From contig NZ_CP108474.1 of assembly GCF_036226445.1 (NCBI RefSeq), positions 806,001 to 870,000 of the forward strand: a stretch of 64,000 nt of DNA. The letters run 5' to 3'. This DNA comes from Streptomyces sp. NBC_01255 (GTDB lineage: Bacteria; Actinomycetota; Actinomycetes; Streptomycetales; Streptomycetaceae). The number at the start of each line of letters is the position of its first letter. Position 1 is the stretch's first letter. The notes under the pieces are model-generated. The model saw only the letters and a program-made list of their open reading frames with translations. It did no database searches and was not told the DNA's origin. The position numbers and the translations under genes are program-made. Shown one piece after another: positions 16,925 to 26,512 of this stretch.

Positions 16925-18544
16925 TCACTCTCGCTCCCCGCGATCCGGCGCGGCGGACGGCGAGGGCGGGATTCCGGCGGGTGCCGGGCGGGGCCCCGTG
17001 GCGGCGTCGTCCGGGTTCAGGCCCGTCCTCTCCGGCTCCGCCGCCCCGTCCGCCTCCGCGTTCCGGGCGATGTTGCGGGCCATTCCGCCGAAGACCACGG
17101 CGTGGAACGGCGAGACGCTCCACCAGTAGGCCTGACCGGCCAGACCGTGCGGGTGGAACAGCGCCCGCTGGCGGTAGCGGGTCACCCCGTTCCCGTCACG
17201 CTCGACGTACATCTCCAGCCAGGCGAGGCCGGGGAGGCGCATCTCGGCCCGCAACCGCAGCAGCCGGCCGCGCTCGATCTCCTCCACCCGCCAGAAGTCC
17301 AGCGAGTCCCCGACTCTCAGGCGCAGGGCGTCGCGCCGCCCCCGGCGCAGCCCGACGCCTCCGACCAGTCGGTCGAGCCACCCCCGGACGGCCCAGGCGA
17401 GGGGGAAGGAGTACCAGCCGTTCTCCCCGCCGATGCCCTCGACGACCCGCCACAGCGCCTGCGGCGAGGCGTCGACGGTCAGCTCGCGCTCGTCGGTGTA
17501 GAGGCTGCCGCCCGCCCAGTCGGGGTCGGTGGGCAGCGGGTCGCTCGGCGCGCCGGGCACGGACGCGGAGGACCAGCGGGTGACGATCCGGGCCTCGCGG
17601 ACCCGTTGGAGGGCGAGCGCGAGCGCCGTGTCGAAGCCGAGGGGGTGGCCGGGCGGGTCGGGCACCAGGCCGGCGATGTCGTGCTCGTCGCAGACGACCT
17701 CGTGGCGGAGCGACTCGGCGAGGGGGCGGGCGAGGGACCGTGGCACCGGGGTGACGAGGCCGATCCAGTGGCTGGACAGGCGCGGTGTCAGGACCGGTAC
17801 GGGGACGATGAGCCGGCGGGGCAGCCCGGCGACGTCGGCGTAGCGACGCATCATCCCGAGGTAGGTGAGGACGTCGGGGCCGCCGATGTCGAAGGCGCGG
17901 CTGACGTCCTCGGGCATCCGCGCGCTGCCGACCAGGTAGCGCAGGACGTCCCGGACGGCGATCGGCTGGATCCGGGTGCGCACCCAGCTCGGGGTGACCA
18001 TCACGGGCAGGCGTTCGGTGAGATAGCGGAGCATCTCGAAGGAGGCCGAGCCGGACCCGATGATGACGGCCGCGCGGAGCACCGTGGTCGGAACCCCGGA
18101 TTCCAGGAGGATCCGCCCGACCTCGGCGCGTGAGCGCAGATGCGGCGAGAGCTCCCGGTCGGGGACGCCGCGGGGGGTGAGGCCGCCGAGGTAGACGAGG
18201 CGGCGGACCCCGGCGGCGCGGGTCTGTTCGGCGAAGGTGAGGGCCGCCAGGCGGTCGGTACGCTCGAAGTCGCGCCCTCCGCCCAGGGCGTGCACCAGGT
18301 AGTAGGCGACGTCGACGCCCCGGAGGGCGGGGGCGAGGGTCTCGGCGTCGGTGACGTCCCCCTGGACGGTCTCCACCGCCCCCGCCCAGGGATGGTCGCG
18401 CAGCTTCGCGGGGGTACGGGCCAGGCAGCGCACCCGGTATCCGGCCGCCAGGAGCTCCGGGACGAGGCGCCCGCCGATGTAGCCGCTCGCGCCCGTGACC
18501 AGGCAGAGCGGTCCCGGGGTGTCCTGCCGTGGCGCGTCGCTCAT
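16925..18544 (-). CDS. SDR-family NAD(P)-binding protein with DUF2867 domain
   Basis: 539 residues. Residues about 14-300 are an extended short-chain dehydrogenase fold: LVTGASGYIGGRLVPELL is the dinucleotide-binding Gly motif, and VAYYLVHALGGG a later signature. The C-terminal about 200 residues match DUF2867 (polyketide-cyclase-like START fold; WWSVSPFHAVVFGGMARNI near the end). Found next to photolyase genes; no established reaction. ATG 18544 has GGAG nine bases upstream. The final 40 residues are Pro/Ala-rich and probably disordered. Confidence 0.85.
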   Translation of the reverse strand: MSDAPRQDTPGPLCLVTGASGYIGGRLVPELLAAGYRVRCLARTPAKLRDHPWAGAVETVQGDVTDAETLAPALRGVDVAYYLVHALGGGRDFERTDRLAALTFAEQTRAAGVRRLVYLGGLTPRGVPDRELSPHLRSRAEVGRILLESGVPTTVLRAAVIIGSGSASFEMLRYLTERLPVMVTPSWVRTRIQPIAVRDVLRYLVGSARMPEDVSRAFDIGGPDVLTYLGMMRRYADVAGLPRRLIVPVPVLTPRLSSHWIGLVTPVPRSLARPLAESLRHEVVCDEHDIAGLVPDPPGHPLGFDTALALALQRVREARIVTRWSSASVPGAPSDPLPTDPDWAGGSLYTDERELTVDASPQALWRVVEGIGGENGWYSFPLAWAVRGWLDRLVGGVGLRRGRRDALRLRVGDSLDFWRVEEIERGRLLRLRAEMRLPGLAWLEMYVERDGNGVTRYRQRALFHPHGLAGQAYWWSVSPFHAVVFGGMARNIARNAEADGAAEPERTGLNPDDAATGPRPAPAGIPPSPSAAPDRGERE

Positions 18545-18686
18545 GGAACCGCTCCGTTCCGCTGTCGGGGCCCGCATTCGGCCCGGGGTGTCTACTCTCT
18601 CCTTCCCGGGACCGGGCCGCCGCGGATGCGGATGCGGTCCTACCGGGGCCGCCGGGCTCGTGCGCGCCCCGTGCCCCGTGCCCCGG

Positions 18687-19601
18687 TCATCTGCTCCCGT
18701 CCGTCGGGCCCAGATGCTCGCCCGGCGTGGCCAGTTCCTCCACGGCGTCGGCCCCGACGACCGCTCCCGTGGACTTCTTGCCGCGCCGCAGCCGGCCTTC
18801 GAGCCAGGACGCGAAGGTGGTGAGCGCGAAGTTGAGGATGACGAAGATCACGGCGACGACGGTGAAGCAGGCGATGGTGTTGGCGCCGTAGTTCGCGCTC
18901 ATCGGGCGCACGGAGGCGAGGAGTTCGGAGAAGCCGAGCATCGCGCCGCCGAGCGCGGTGTCCTTGACGATGACGACGAGCTGGCTGACCAGGGCGGGCA
19001 GCATGGCGGTGACCGACTGCGGGAGCAGCACGTACGCCATGGTCTGGCCCTTGCGCATGCCGATCGCCTTCGCCGCGTCGGTCTGCCCGCTCGGCAGGGC
19101 GAGGATGCCGGCGCGGACGACCTCGGCGAGGACGGACGCGTTGTAGAGGACGAGGCCGGTGACGACCGCGTACAGGGGGCGGGTGTCCGGGCTGATGTCG
19201 GTGAACTCGGAGTAGGCGGCGTTGGCGAAGAGCATCAGGATCAGGACGGGGATGGCCCGGAAGAACTCGACGACGGTGCCGGCCGCACCGCGCACCCAGC
19301 GGTGGTCGGAGAGCCGGAAGATACCGAGGAACGCGCCGAGCGGCAGCGCGATCACCATGGCGAGCGCGGCGGCGATCACGGTGTTCTGGAGGGCGGGCAG
19401 GATGTACGTCTCCCAGATGCGGGGGTCGGTGAAGAAGGGTGCCCACTTGGACCATTCCAGCTGGCCCTTCTCGGCGAGGCTCGCCACCACCCACCAGACC
19501 ACGGCGGCGAGCGCGATCAGGAACAGCAGCGTCCAGAGGAGGTTGCGCCGCCGGGCGCGCGGCCCGGGGACGTCGTAGAGGACCGTGGGCTTGTCCTTCA
19601 C
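18687..19601 (-). CDS. gluD: Glutamate ABC transporter permease GluD
   Basis: 304-residue membrane permease of the polar amino acid HisMQ family. About six hydrophobic helices begin at NLLWTLLFLIALAAVVWWVV; the EAA loop is AAKAIGMRKGQTMAYVLLPQ. The C-terminal about 40 residues are a soluble, charged tail typical of GluD. GTG 19601 overlaps the gluC stop by four bases. Last gene of gluABCD; pairs with GluC to form the glutamate channel. Confidence 0.92.
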   Translation of the reverse strand: MKDKPTVLYDVPGPRARRRNLLWTLLFLIALAAVVWWVVASLAEKGQLEWSKWAPFFTDPRIWETYILPALQNTVIAAALAMVIALPLGAFLGIFRLSDHRWVRGAAGTVVEFFRAIPVLILMLFANAAYSEFTDISPDTRPLYAVVTGLVLYNASVLAEVVRAGILALPSGQTDAAKAIGMRKGQTMAYVLLPQSVTAMLPALVSQLVVIVKDTALGGAMLGFSELLASVRPMSANYGANTIACFTVVAVIFVILNFALTTFASWLEGRLRRGKKSTGAVVGADAVEELATPGEHLGPTDGSR

Positions 19602-20263
19602 CGTTTCACCGCCACCTTCTTGGCGACCCAGCCGAGGAACAGCCCGGTGGGCAGGGTGAGACAGAGGAAGCCGACGGCGAAGATCGCGGAGATGAGGATG
19701 AGTTGGGCTTCGTTCTCGATCATCTCGCGCATCAGCAGGGCCGCTTCGGCGACGCCGATCGCGGCGGCCACGGTGGTGTTCTTGGTGAGGGCGATGAGGA
19801 CGTTCGCGAGCGGGCCGACGACGGAGCGGAAGGCCTGCGGGAGCACGATGATGCGCAGGACCTGCGGGAAGCTGAGGCCGATGGCGCGGGCCGCCTCGAC
19901 CTGGCCGAGGGGGACGGTGTTGATGCCGGAGCGGAGCGCCTCGCAGACGAAGGCGCTCGTGTAGGCGGTGAGGCCGAGGAGGGCGAGCCGGAAGTTGATC
20001 GTGGTGAACCGGTCGGCGCCCAGGCTCACGCCGAGGGTCTGGAAGAGGCCGAGCGAGGTGAAGACGATGATGACGGTGAGGGGGATGTTGCGGACGATGT
20101 TGACGTAGACGGTGCCGAAGCCCCGCATCAGGGGGACGGGGCTGACGCGCATGGCGGCCAGCAGCGTCCCCCAGATCAGGGAGCCGATGGCGGAGTAGAC
20201 GGTGAGCTGCACCGTTACCCAGAAGGCTCCGAGCAGGTCGTACCCCTGGAGGAAGTCGAACAC
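19598..20263 (-). CDS. gluC: Glutamate ABC transporter permease GluC
   Basis: 221-residue permease (VQLTVYSAIGSLIWGTLLAAMRVSP at its start is the family N-terminus). EAA loop AARAIGLSFPQVLRIIVLPQA. GTG 20263 starts 10 bp after the gluB stop and its own stop overlaps gluD. Complex: GluA2-GluC-GluD with binding protein GluB, taking up glutamate with ATP. Confidence 0.92.
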   Translation of the reverse strand: MFDFLQGYDLLGAFWVTVQLTVYSAIGSLIWGTLLAAMRVSPVPLMRGFGTVYVNIVRNIPLTVIIVFTSLGLFQTLGVSLGADRFTTINFRLALLGLTAYTSAFVCEALRSGINTVPLGQVEAARAIGLSFPQVLRIIVLPQAFRSVVGPLANVLIALTKNTTVAAAIGVAEAALLMREMIENEAQLILISAIFAVGFLCLTLPTGLFLGWVAKKVAVKR

Positions 20264-20273
20264 GACGGCCTGC

Positions 20274-21122
20274 TCAGTTCACGATGACGCCGATCTTCGG
20301 GGCGGGTTCGTTCTGGTAGCCGGCGGGGCCGAAGTTCTTCTCCACCGCGGCGTCCCAGGAGCCGTCGGCGACCATCTTCTCCAGCGCGGTGTTGATCTTG
20401 GCCTTGAGGTCGCTGCCCTTCTGGACGCCGATGCCGTAGTTCTCGTTGCTCATCTTGAAGCCGCCGAGCTTGAACTTGTCCTTGAACTCGGCCTGCGAGG
20501 CGTACCCGGCGAGGATCGAGTCGTCAGTGGTGACGGCGTCGATGACCCCGTTCTCCAGGCCGGTCAGGCACTCGGAGTAGCCGCCGTACTCCTGGAGCTG
20601 GGCGTCGGGGGCGATCTCGTCCTTGACGTTCTGTGCGGAGGTCGAGCCGGTGACCGAGCACAGCTTCTTGTTGTTCAGGTCGGACGGCTGCTTGATCGAG
20701 TCGTCGTCGGCGCGGATCAGGACGTCCTGGTGGGCCAGGAGGTAGGGCCCGGCGAAGTCGACCTTCTCGGCCCGCTCGTCGTTGATCGAGTACGAGGCCG
20801 CGATGAAGTCCACGTCGCCGCGCTGGAGCAGCGTCTCCCGGTCGGCGCTCTTGGCCTCCTTCCACACGATGTCGGACGGCTCGTGGCCGAGCTCCTTGGC
20901 GATGTACGTCGCCACGTCGACGTCGAAGCCCGTGTAGGTGCCGTCCGGGGTCTTCAGGCCGATGCCGGGCTGGTCGTACTTGATGCCGACGGTGATCTGT
21001 TCGCCATTGTGGTCGCGTGGCACCTCTCCGGCGGCGCCGGACGCGAGTCCGGCGGAGGTGAAGGAGAGGACGACGGCCGCGGCGACGGCCACGGTGGCCC
21101 TGCCGGTCCTGTGCGCGTTCAT
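20274..21122 (-). CDS. gluB: Glutamate-binding protein GluB
   Basis: 282-residue extracellular amino-acid-binding protein (SBP family 3): ITVGIKYDQPGIG, TYTGFDVDVATYIAKELG, DFAGPYLLAHQDVLIR and a C-terminal DGSWDAAVEKNFGP. Odd point: the signal peptide (to about residue 32) has no lipobox Cys, whereas GluB of relatives is a lipoprotein, so this protein may be released or held by other means. ATG 21122 has AGGGGTGA upstream; the ORF could extend to GTG 21131. Closely similar to the extracellular domain of the kinase at 40431-42230. Confidence 0.92.
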   Translation of the reverse strand: MNAHRTGRATVAVAAAVVLSFTSAGLASGAAGEVPRDHNGEQITVGIKYDQPGIGLKTPDGTYTGFDVDVATYIAKELGHEPSDIVWKEAKSADRETLLQRGDVDFIAASYSINDERAEKVDFAGPYLLAHQDVLIRADDDSIKQPSDLNNKKLCSVTGSTSAQNVKDEIAPDAQLQEYGGYSECLTGLENGVIDAVTTDDSILAGYASQAEFKDKFKLGGFKMSNENYGIGVQKGSDLKAKINTALEKMVADGSWDAAVEKNFGPAGYQNEPAPKIGVIVN

Positions 21123-21165
21123 GTGGATCACCCCTGGGGGCTGCTGATCGGGCGACGTCCGGGAC

Positions 21166-21921
<756 letters not shown>

Positions 21922-21978
21922 GGCACCCTCCAAGGGTCACGCCCCCGTTTGCCGGTCCCTCCTCACGTTCATGCTCCG

Positions 21979-22012
21979 CCCTCCGCCGGGCCCGCGCACG
22001 CCGGGCGGAGGG
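21979..22012 (-). terminator. Hairpin after alpha/beta hydrolase
   Basis: CCCTCCGCC (21979-21987) pairs with GGCGGAGGG (22004-22012), a 9-bp stem just past the stop of the gene at 22021-22716. Confidence 0.6.
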
Positions 22013-22020
22013 ACGGAAGA

Positions 22021-22716
22021 TCAGCCGGTGGTCTCGCGTACGGCGATCTCGATCAGGTCGCAGACCTCGGCCGGCCGGGAGGCGAGCGAGGCGTGGCTCG
22101 CGTCGAGCTCGATGGTCTTGCGCGGGTTCATGCGCTGCGCCATCCGGCGCTCGTTGTCGGGGTGGATCATGCGGTCCTGGGTCGAGACCTGGTACCAGCA
22201 CGGCTTGACGCGCCACGCCGGGGCGGTGACGTTGTCGCCGAAGGTGGACGCCAGCGGAGCCTTCTGGGTGACGGCCATGACGAGGGCCTCGTCGGGGGCG
22301 AGGTCCTGGGCGAAGCTCTCATGGAACGTGTCCGGCTTGACCCAGAGGTAGCCGTCGGAGTCGGGGGCGATGTTCTCGAAGGCGGCCGGCGGGTGTTCCT
22401 GGCTGATCTGGCCGGGGCTCTCTCCGGCGTCGGGCGCGAAGGCGGCGATGTAGACGAGGGCCTTCACGTTCGGCAGGTCGCCGGCCTCGGTGATGACGGC
22501 ACCGCCGTAGGAGTGGCCGACGAGGACGACGGGCCCGTCCACCTGCTTGATCATCTTGCGGGTGCGTTCGGCGTCGTCGGCGAGCGAGGTGAGGGGGTTC
22601 TCGACGGCGCGGATCTTGTCGTAGCCACGCTTGTTCAGCTCGACGATGACGTTCGCCCAGTGGGCGGCGCCGCCCCAGAAGCCGTGGACGAGGACGATCG
22701 TGGGCTTGTCTGCCAT
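22021..22716 (-). CDS. Alpha/beta hydrolase (methylesterase/EstC-like)
   Basis: 231-residue alpha/beta hydrolase with LVHGFWGGAAHW at the oxyanion region and nucleophile elbow GHSYGGA (Ser about 68). Acid Asp and catalytic His are plausibly in TQDRMIHPDN and DASHASL. Resembles the short Streptomyces esterase group related to plant methylesterase/hydroxynitrile lyase. No signal peptide. ATG 22716. Monocistronic between the glu operon and the divergent cNMP-binding gene. Confidence 0.85.
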   Translation of the reverse strand: MADKPTIVLVHGFWGGAAHWANVIVELNKRGYDKIRAVENPLTSLADDAERTRKMIKQVDGPVVLVGHSYGGAVITEAGDLPNVKALVYIAAFAPDAGESPGQISQEHPPAAFENIAPDSDGYLWVKPDTFHESFAQDLAPDEALVMAVTQKAPLASTFGDNVTAPAWRVKPCWYQVSTQDRMIHPDNERRMAQRMNPRKTIELDASHASLASRPAEVCDLIEIAVRETTG

Positions 22717-22873
22717 GGGCTTCCGTACCGATCTGTGCGAGGGATGGATCCCGCCCCTGTCCCGCCCCGTCTCCCCGCGGCCACGCTACGTGCGCGGTGG
22801 TGGCCCCGCACGCGCGCCCGGGCGGGCTGGCGGACACTGAGGATGGGAGCCGAGCGTCCGAGGAGGGTCCGCC

Positions 22874-23332
22874 ATGACCAGATCCGCGCCCAAGGTCAGC
22901 ACGTTGCCGCCGGAGCACCGGGAGCGGCTGATGGCCTTCGCCGAGGACGTGTACTTCGATTCCGGTCATCGGCTGTTCGAGGAGCAGCAGCACTGCGACC
23001 GGTTCTGGATCGTGAAGACGGGAGCGGTGACGCTCGACGCCAAGGTGCCGGGCCGCGGGTCGCCGGTGATCGAGACCCTGCGCCACGGCGAGCTCGTCGG
23101 CCTCTCCTGGATGTTCCCTCCGTACCTGTGCCAGTCGGGGGCCGAGGCGATGACGCCGGTGCGGGCGTACGAGTTCGACGCCACGGCCGTCCGGTCGATG
23201 TGCCGCTCGGACACGGAGTTCGGCGCCTCGGTCATGTTCTGGGTGGGGGCCATCCTGGCCCATCGCCTGAACGTGACCCGGGTCCGGCTCCTGGACCTGT
23301 ACGCCCCGCACGGGAGCGGCATCTTCGCGTGA
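22874..23332 (+). CDS. Cyclic nucleotide-binding domain protein
   Basis: 152-residue protein consisting of one cNMP-binding (Crp-N-terminal) beta-roll: FDSGHRLFEEQQHCDRFWIVKTG, TLRHGELVGLSWMFPP and a terminal helix. There is no DNA-binding wing, so it is a stand-alone sensor, possibly for cAMP or another ligand. ATG 22874 follows GAGGAGGG. Divergent from the hydrolase gene; ends at a strong bidirectional hairpin. Confidence 0.82.
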   Translation: MTRSAPKVSTLPPEHRERLMAFAEDVYFDSGHRLFEEQQHCDRFWIVKTGAVTLDAKVPGRGSPVIETLRHGELVGLSWMFPPYLCQSGAEAMTPVRAYEFDATAVRSMCRSDTEFGASVMFWVGAILAHRLNVTRVRLLDLYAPHGSGIFA

Positions 23333-23369
23333 GCCCCGCCCCCTCCTCGTCAGGGGAGGGGGCGGGGCT
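23332..23369. terminator. Bidirectional 15-bp terminator hairpin
   Basis: Arms 23332-23346 and 23355-23369 form a perfect GC-rich 15-bp stem with an 8-base loop between two convergent genes, so it can end both transcripts. Confidence 0.8.
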
Positions 23370-23379
23370 CCGACCTGGA

Positions 23380-24048
23380 CTAGTTCACGAAGACGGCGGG
23401 GCTGCCGGCCTGGCTGGTGTCCAGGACGGGGCCGTACTTCGCCGAGAAGTAGCCGTTGGCCGGACAGGTTCCGGGGCCGCTGGCCTTGGTGAACAGCTGG
23501 TCGGTGAAGGTGAGCGAGTTGTCGGTGTTGGAGGGCGTGGCGGTGAGGCCGGCAGCCCGGTAGACGCAGGTCATCAGGCCGAGGATGCTGTTGATCTTCA
23601 GGGTGGTCTGGATCGGGCCCGCGGCGCCCGCCGTGACGGTGAGTGCCCCGCCGGAGACGACGGCCGTGGCGAACGGCAGGTTGTTGACGGTGATGCTCTG
23701 GACGCCCGTCGCGCCGACGATGTTGGTGGTGCAGCTGCTGAGCGTGTGGGCTGTCGCGGTCTCGGTGGCGGTGCCGGGCGCGGCGGGGTTGCCGGTGACG
23801 GTGGCGGTGAACGCGGAGGTGCTGCAGGTGATGCCCGTGCTGCCGCCCTGCGTGGTGGCGATCCGGGCCTTGGTGCCGGTGGGGAGCGAGGCGGAGAGGA
23901 CGTCGCCGACCGCGACGGCGGGGCCGGTGGCGGAACCGGTGGTGAGGACGTTGCCGGCGGCGGAGCCGACGGCGCCGGCCTGGGTGGTCGCGGCGAGCGT
24001 GGCGGAGACGGCGAGGCCGACGGCGGCGAGGAGAGCGTGCTTGCGCAT
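23380..24048 (-). CDS. Secreted protein of unknown function (beta-rich, Tat/Sec signal)
   Basis: 222 residues with a cleavable signal (MRKHALLAAVGLAVSATLAATTQAGA; cleavage about residue 26). The mature protein is Thr/Ala/Gly-rich with four Cys (in GITCSTS, SSCTTN, LMTCVYR, GTCPANG) likely forming two disulfides, and an all-beta pattern. It ends PAVFVN at TAG. No catalytic motif recognised. ATG 24048 follows GGAAGGAAG. It lies next to the TetR/DUF6230/DUF6114 genes, which also encode envelope proteins, so a surface or secreted role is plausible. Confidence 0.8.
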   Translation of the reverse strand: MRKHALLAAVGLAVSATLAATTQAGAVGSAAGNVLTTGSATGPAVAVGDVLSASLPTGTKARIATTQGGSTGITCSTSAFTATVTGNPAAPGTATETATAHTLSSCTTNIVGATGVQSITVNNLPFATAVVSGGALTVTAGAAGPIQTTLKINSILGLMTCVYRAAGLTATPSNTDNSLTFTDQLFTKASGPGTCPANGYFSAKYGPVLDTSQAGSPAVFVN

Positions 24049-24373
24049 GAGGGTGCTTCCTTCCGTACGGAGGGGGGGGTGGGGAAGTCGGGGCGTACGG
24101 AGCGATGTGCGAGACCGCTGCCGGAACGGTCCGGCGCCACGGACGATGTCCGGCAGCGGCGTTCTGGAGAGGGGGCCGGAGAGGGGTGCTGGGGAGGTGC
24201 GGGAGCGTGATACTCGGTGCGGTGTGCGGTGAGGACGTGCCCCGTCCCTCGGGGATCGGCTCCACCGGACACGTGAGAACACCCGATGACACTCGGCGCA
24301 CCGAGAGGAAAACCCACGAGGGTTGTAATCCTGCCGAGTATGTGACGTCAACAAGTCCGGAAGGATGTGGCCG

Positions 24374-25048
24374 ATGACGAGTGCCCGCGAGGCCGAGGAG
24401 GGGCTCGTCCTGCCGGGGGCCCGCTCGGGCCGTGAACCGGGGCGCTCCCTGCGCCCCGGACCTCGCCGGCTGAGCCCCGAGCAGGTGGCCTCCCGACAGC
24501 GCGAGCGGCTGCTCGACGGAGTCGCCCGTACGGTCGCGGAGAACGGCTACGCCGGGGCGCGCATCAGCGACATCTGCCGGGAGGCCGGGGTGACCCGACC
24601 GGTCTTCTACGAGCTGTTCTCCGGCAAGGAGGACGCCGTCATCGCCGCCTACCGGGGCGGTACGCAGCAGGTGGTGCGCGCCATGCAGCGGGCGTACGAC
24701 GAGGCGGGGGGCGCGGCGGACTGGCCGGCCTCCGTGCGGGCCGGGCTGCGGGTGCTCCTGACCCTGCTCACGCAGACGCCCGCCTTCGCCACGATGGTGG
24801 TCGAGATCGAGTCGGTGGGGCCCGCGGGGCGCAGGGCCCGCGCGGAACTTCTGGCCAGTTTTCGACGGTTCTTCGCGGACGCGCCGGCGGGGCCGCCGTG
24901 GGTGGCGCGGGGCGAGCTGGTGGACATCGTGGTGGGTGCCGTACACGCGGCGGTCCACCGTGCGGTCGACGAGGGCCGGTTCACCGATCTCCCCCTTCTC
25001 CTCGACACCCTCGTACACGTCGTGGTGGCCCCCTTCACCCCCGAATGA
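24374..25048 (+). CDS. TetR family transcriptional regulator
   Basis: 224-residue TetR-type repressor. The HTH is at about residues 45-90 (GVARTVAENGYAGARISDI, then EAGVTRPVFYELFSGKEDAV). The C-terminal ligand domain is unassigned. An unusual 40-residue Pro/Gly/Arg-rich N-terminal extension precedes the HTH. ATG 24374 (GGAAGG upstream) preferred over 24365. It is divergent from the secreted-protein gene and upstream of the DUF6230/DUF6114 pair, either of which it may control. The 325-bp gap 24049-24373 holds the divergent promoters and no gene. Confidence 0.88.
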   Translation: MTSAREAEEGLVLPGARSGREPGRSLRPGPRRLSPEQVASRQRERLLDGVARTVAENGYAGARISDICREAGVTRPVFYELFSGKEDAVIAAYRGGTQQVVRAMQRAYDEAGGAADWPASVRAGLRVLLTLLTQTPAFATMVVEIESVGPAGRRARAELLASFRRFFADAPAGPPWVARGELVDIVVGAVHAAVHRAVDEGRFTDLPLLLDTLVHVVVAPFTPE

Positions 25049-25246
25049 TCGATCGCCGGGGGGTCGACAAGCAGCACATGCACGCTGGTTGACCCCGGGT
25101 AACCGCAAGCCTTACGGTCCCCGGAAGGTTCCCTGCGGCACGTCCGCCTCCGCACCACGCGAGGAAGACCCGGGCAGCTCGGGGAACGGTCCGCGCCAGG
25201 ACACCGCCGCGCAGGTCTGTTTCCTCACCCATGTCAGGAGCGCCTC

Positions 25247-25903
25247 ATGGCCATGTCCGAAAACAACCGGGAGATCGCGCACACCCCGTTACCCGACGAC
25301 GGATCCGGCAGACGCGGCCGGGTCCGGTTCCGCCGCGCGGCCCTGATGGGCGGGCCCGCCCTGGCCGCCGCGGCCGCCCTCGTGGTGCTGACCGCGCAGG
25401 GAGCACTCGCCGCCCAGTTCGCCATCTCCGGCATGCCGTTCACGGTGACCGCCGACAACCTGGAGGGCCGGGGCTTCGGCCAGTTCGGCGGGCTGGACAA
25501 CATGCCCGAGGGCAGCCCGAACGCCGGCGACACCGGGGGCCAGATCCTGGTCATCGTCACCGCGATCCGTGAGGCCGAACTCACCAACCTCTGCCAGAGC
25601 GTGGAGCTCGGCGGCACCTACCTGCACATCACGGCGGGCGCCAAGGGCACCCCGGTCAAGGCCTCGGGGCTCACCACCGACTCCACGGAGATCTCCGGCA
25701 AGGTCGCCGACTTCGACAACATCGAGATCGGCGGCGACGCGAGCACCTTCGACAAGCCCCCGGTCAAGGGGCCGCTGGGCGTGTTCGGCCAGCAGGCCGA
25801 CACCGTCCGCATCAAGGACCTGCGGCAGACCAACTACGCCACGACCGCCGTCCGGTTCACCCTGCCCGACCTGCACATGCGCTTCAGCTCGAAGGGCTGC
25901 TGA
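25247..25903 (+). CDS. DUF6230 family cell-envelope protein
   Basis: 218-residue Streptomyces-type DUF6230 protein. A basic N-terminus (RRGRVRFRRAALMGG) leads into one hydrophobic segment (about 37-58) and then an extracytoplasmic domain, with Cys in TNLCQSV and the terminal SSKGC. Function unknown; members are always beside DUF6114 proteins. ATG 25247 follows AGGAG. The next gene starts 3 bp after its stop, so the two are one operon and probably partners. Confidence 0.85.
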   Translation: MAMSENNREIAHTPLPDDGSGRRGRVRFRRAALMGGPALAAAAALVVLTAQGALAAQFAISGMPFTVTADNLEGRGFGQFGGLDNMPEGSPNAGDTGGQILVIVTAIREAELTNLCQSVELGGTYLHITAGAKGTPVKASGLTTDSTEISGKVADFDNIEIGGDASTFDKPPVKGPLGVFGQQADTVRIKDLRQTNYATTAVRFTLPDLHMRFSSKGC

Positions 25904-25905
25904 GC

Positions 25906-26403
25906 GTGGCGTCCGGCCGCCGCCCCCGCCATCCCTGGCGGGCCTTCCGGCTCTGGCGGTACCGCCGCCCGTTCGGCGCCGGTCTCACGCTCGCCCTGGG
26001 CGGCGCGGAGATCCTGCTGACCCAGCGGGCGAGCATCACCGTGATCCTCACGGCGGGGGCGGACAGCCTGGTGGGCTACGTCCTGCCCGTCCTCATGGTG
26101 ATCTGCGGAGTGCTCGTCGTCCTCAACCCGCGCCAGCGGCTCTTCTACTCGGTCGTCGGCGTCCTGGCATCCCTGGGGAGCTGGGTGACCTCCAATCTGG
26201 GCGGGTTCTTCCTCGGCATGATGCTGGGGCTCGTCGGCAGCTCACTCGCCTTCGGCTGGCTGCCCGACCGGCCACGGCGCCGGTCCCGGCGTCGCGGGCG
26301 ACGCCGGGAGCAGGGCACGGCCGGGAGCGGGGCGGCGGCGCTCACCGGAGCCGCGGCGAGTGCGGCGGCCGGACCCGCGCCGGAGCCACGGCCCGGCGCC
26401 TGA
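25906..26403 (+). CDS. DUF6114 family membrane protein
   Basis: 165 residues, GTG start 2 bases past the DUF6230 stop. Three or four membrane helices (LTLALGGAEILLTQ, ADSLVGYVLPVLMVICGVLVVL, LFYSVVGVLASLGSWV, LGGFFLGMMLGLVGSSLAFGW in part), then an Arg-rich cytoplasmic tail and Ala/Pro-rich end. Function unknown. A 15-bp hairpin ends the transcript. Confidence 0.85.
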   Translation: MASGRRPRHPWRAFRLWRYRRPFGAGLTLALGGAEILLTQRASITVILTAGADSLVGYVLPVLMVICGVLVVLNPRQRLFYSVVGVLASLGSWVTSNLGGFFLGMMLGLVGSSLAFGWLPDRPRRRSRRRGRRREQGTAGSGAAALTGAAASAAAGPAPEPRPGA

Positions 26404-26424
26404 CCTGCCCGTACGGGCGGCTCC

Positions 26425-26464
26425 GGTGCGCCTCCACCGCCCGACGGTACGGTGGAGGCGCACC
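26425..26464 (+). terminator. 15-bp terminator after DUF6114
   Basis: GGTGCGCCTCCACCG (26425-26439) and its exact complement (26450-26464) with a 10-base loop; 22 bases past the DUF6114 stop. Confidence 0.8.
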
Positions 26465-26512
26465 ACCGACCCACCCGTACGGACGGATCCGGCGACGAGC
26501 GGCGAGGCACGC

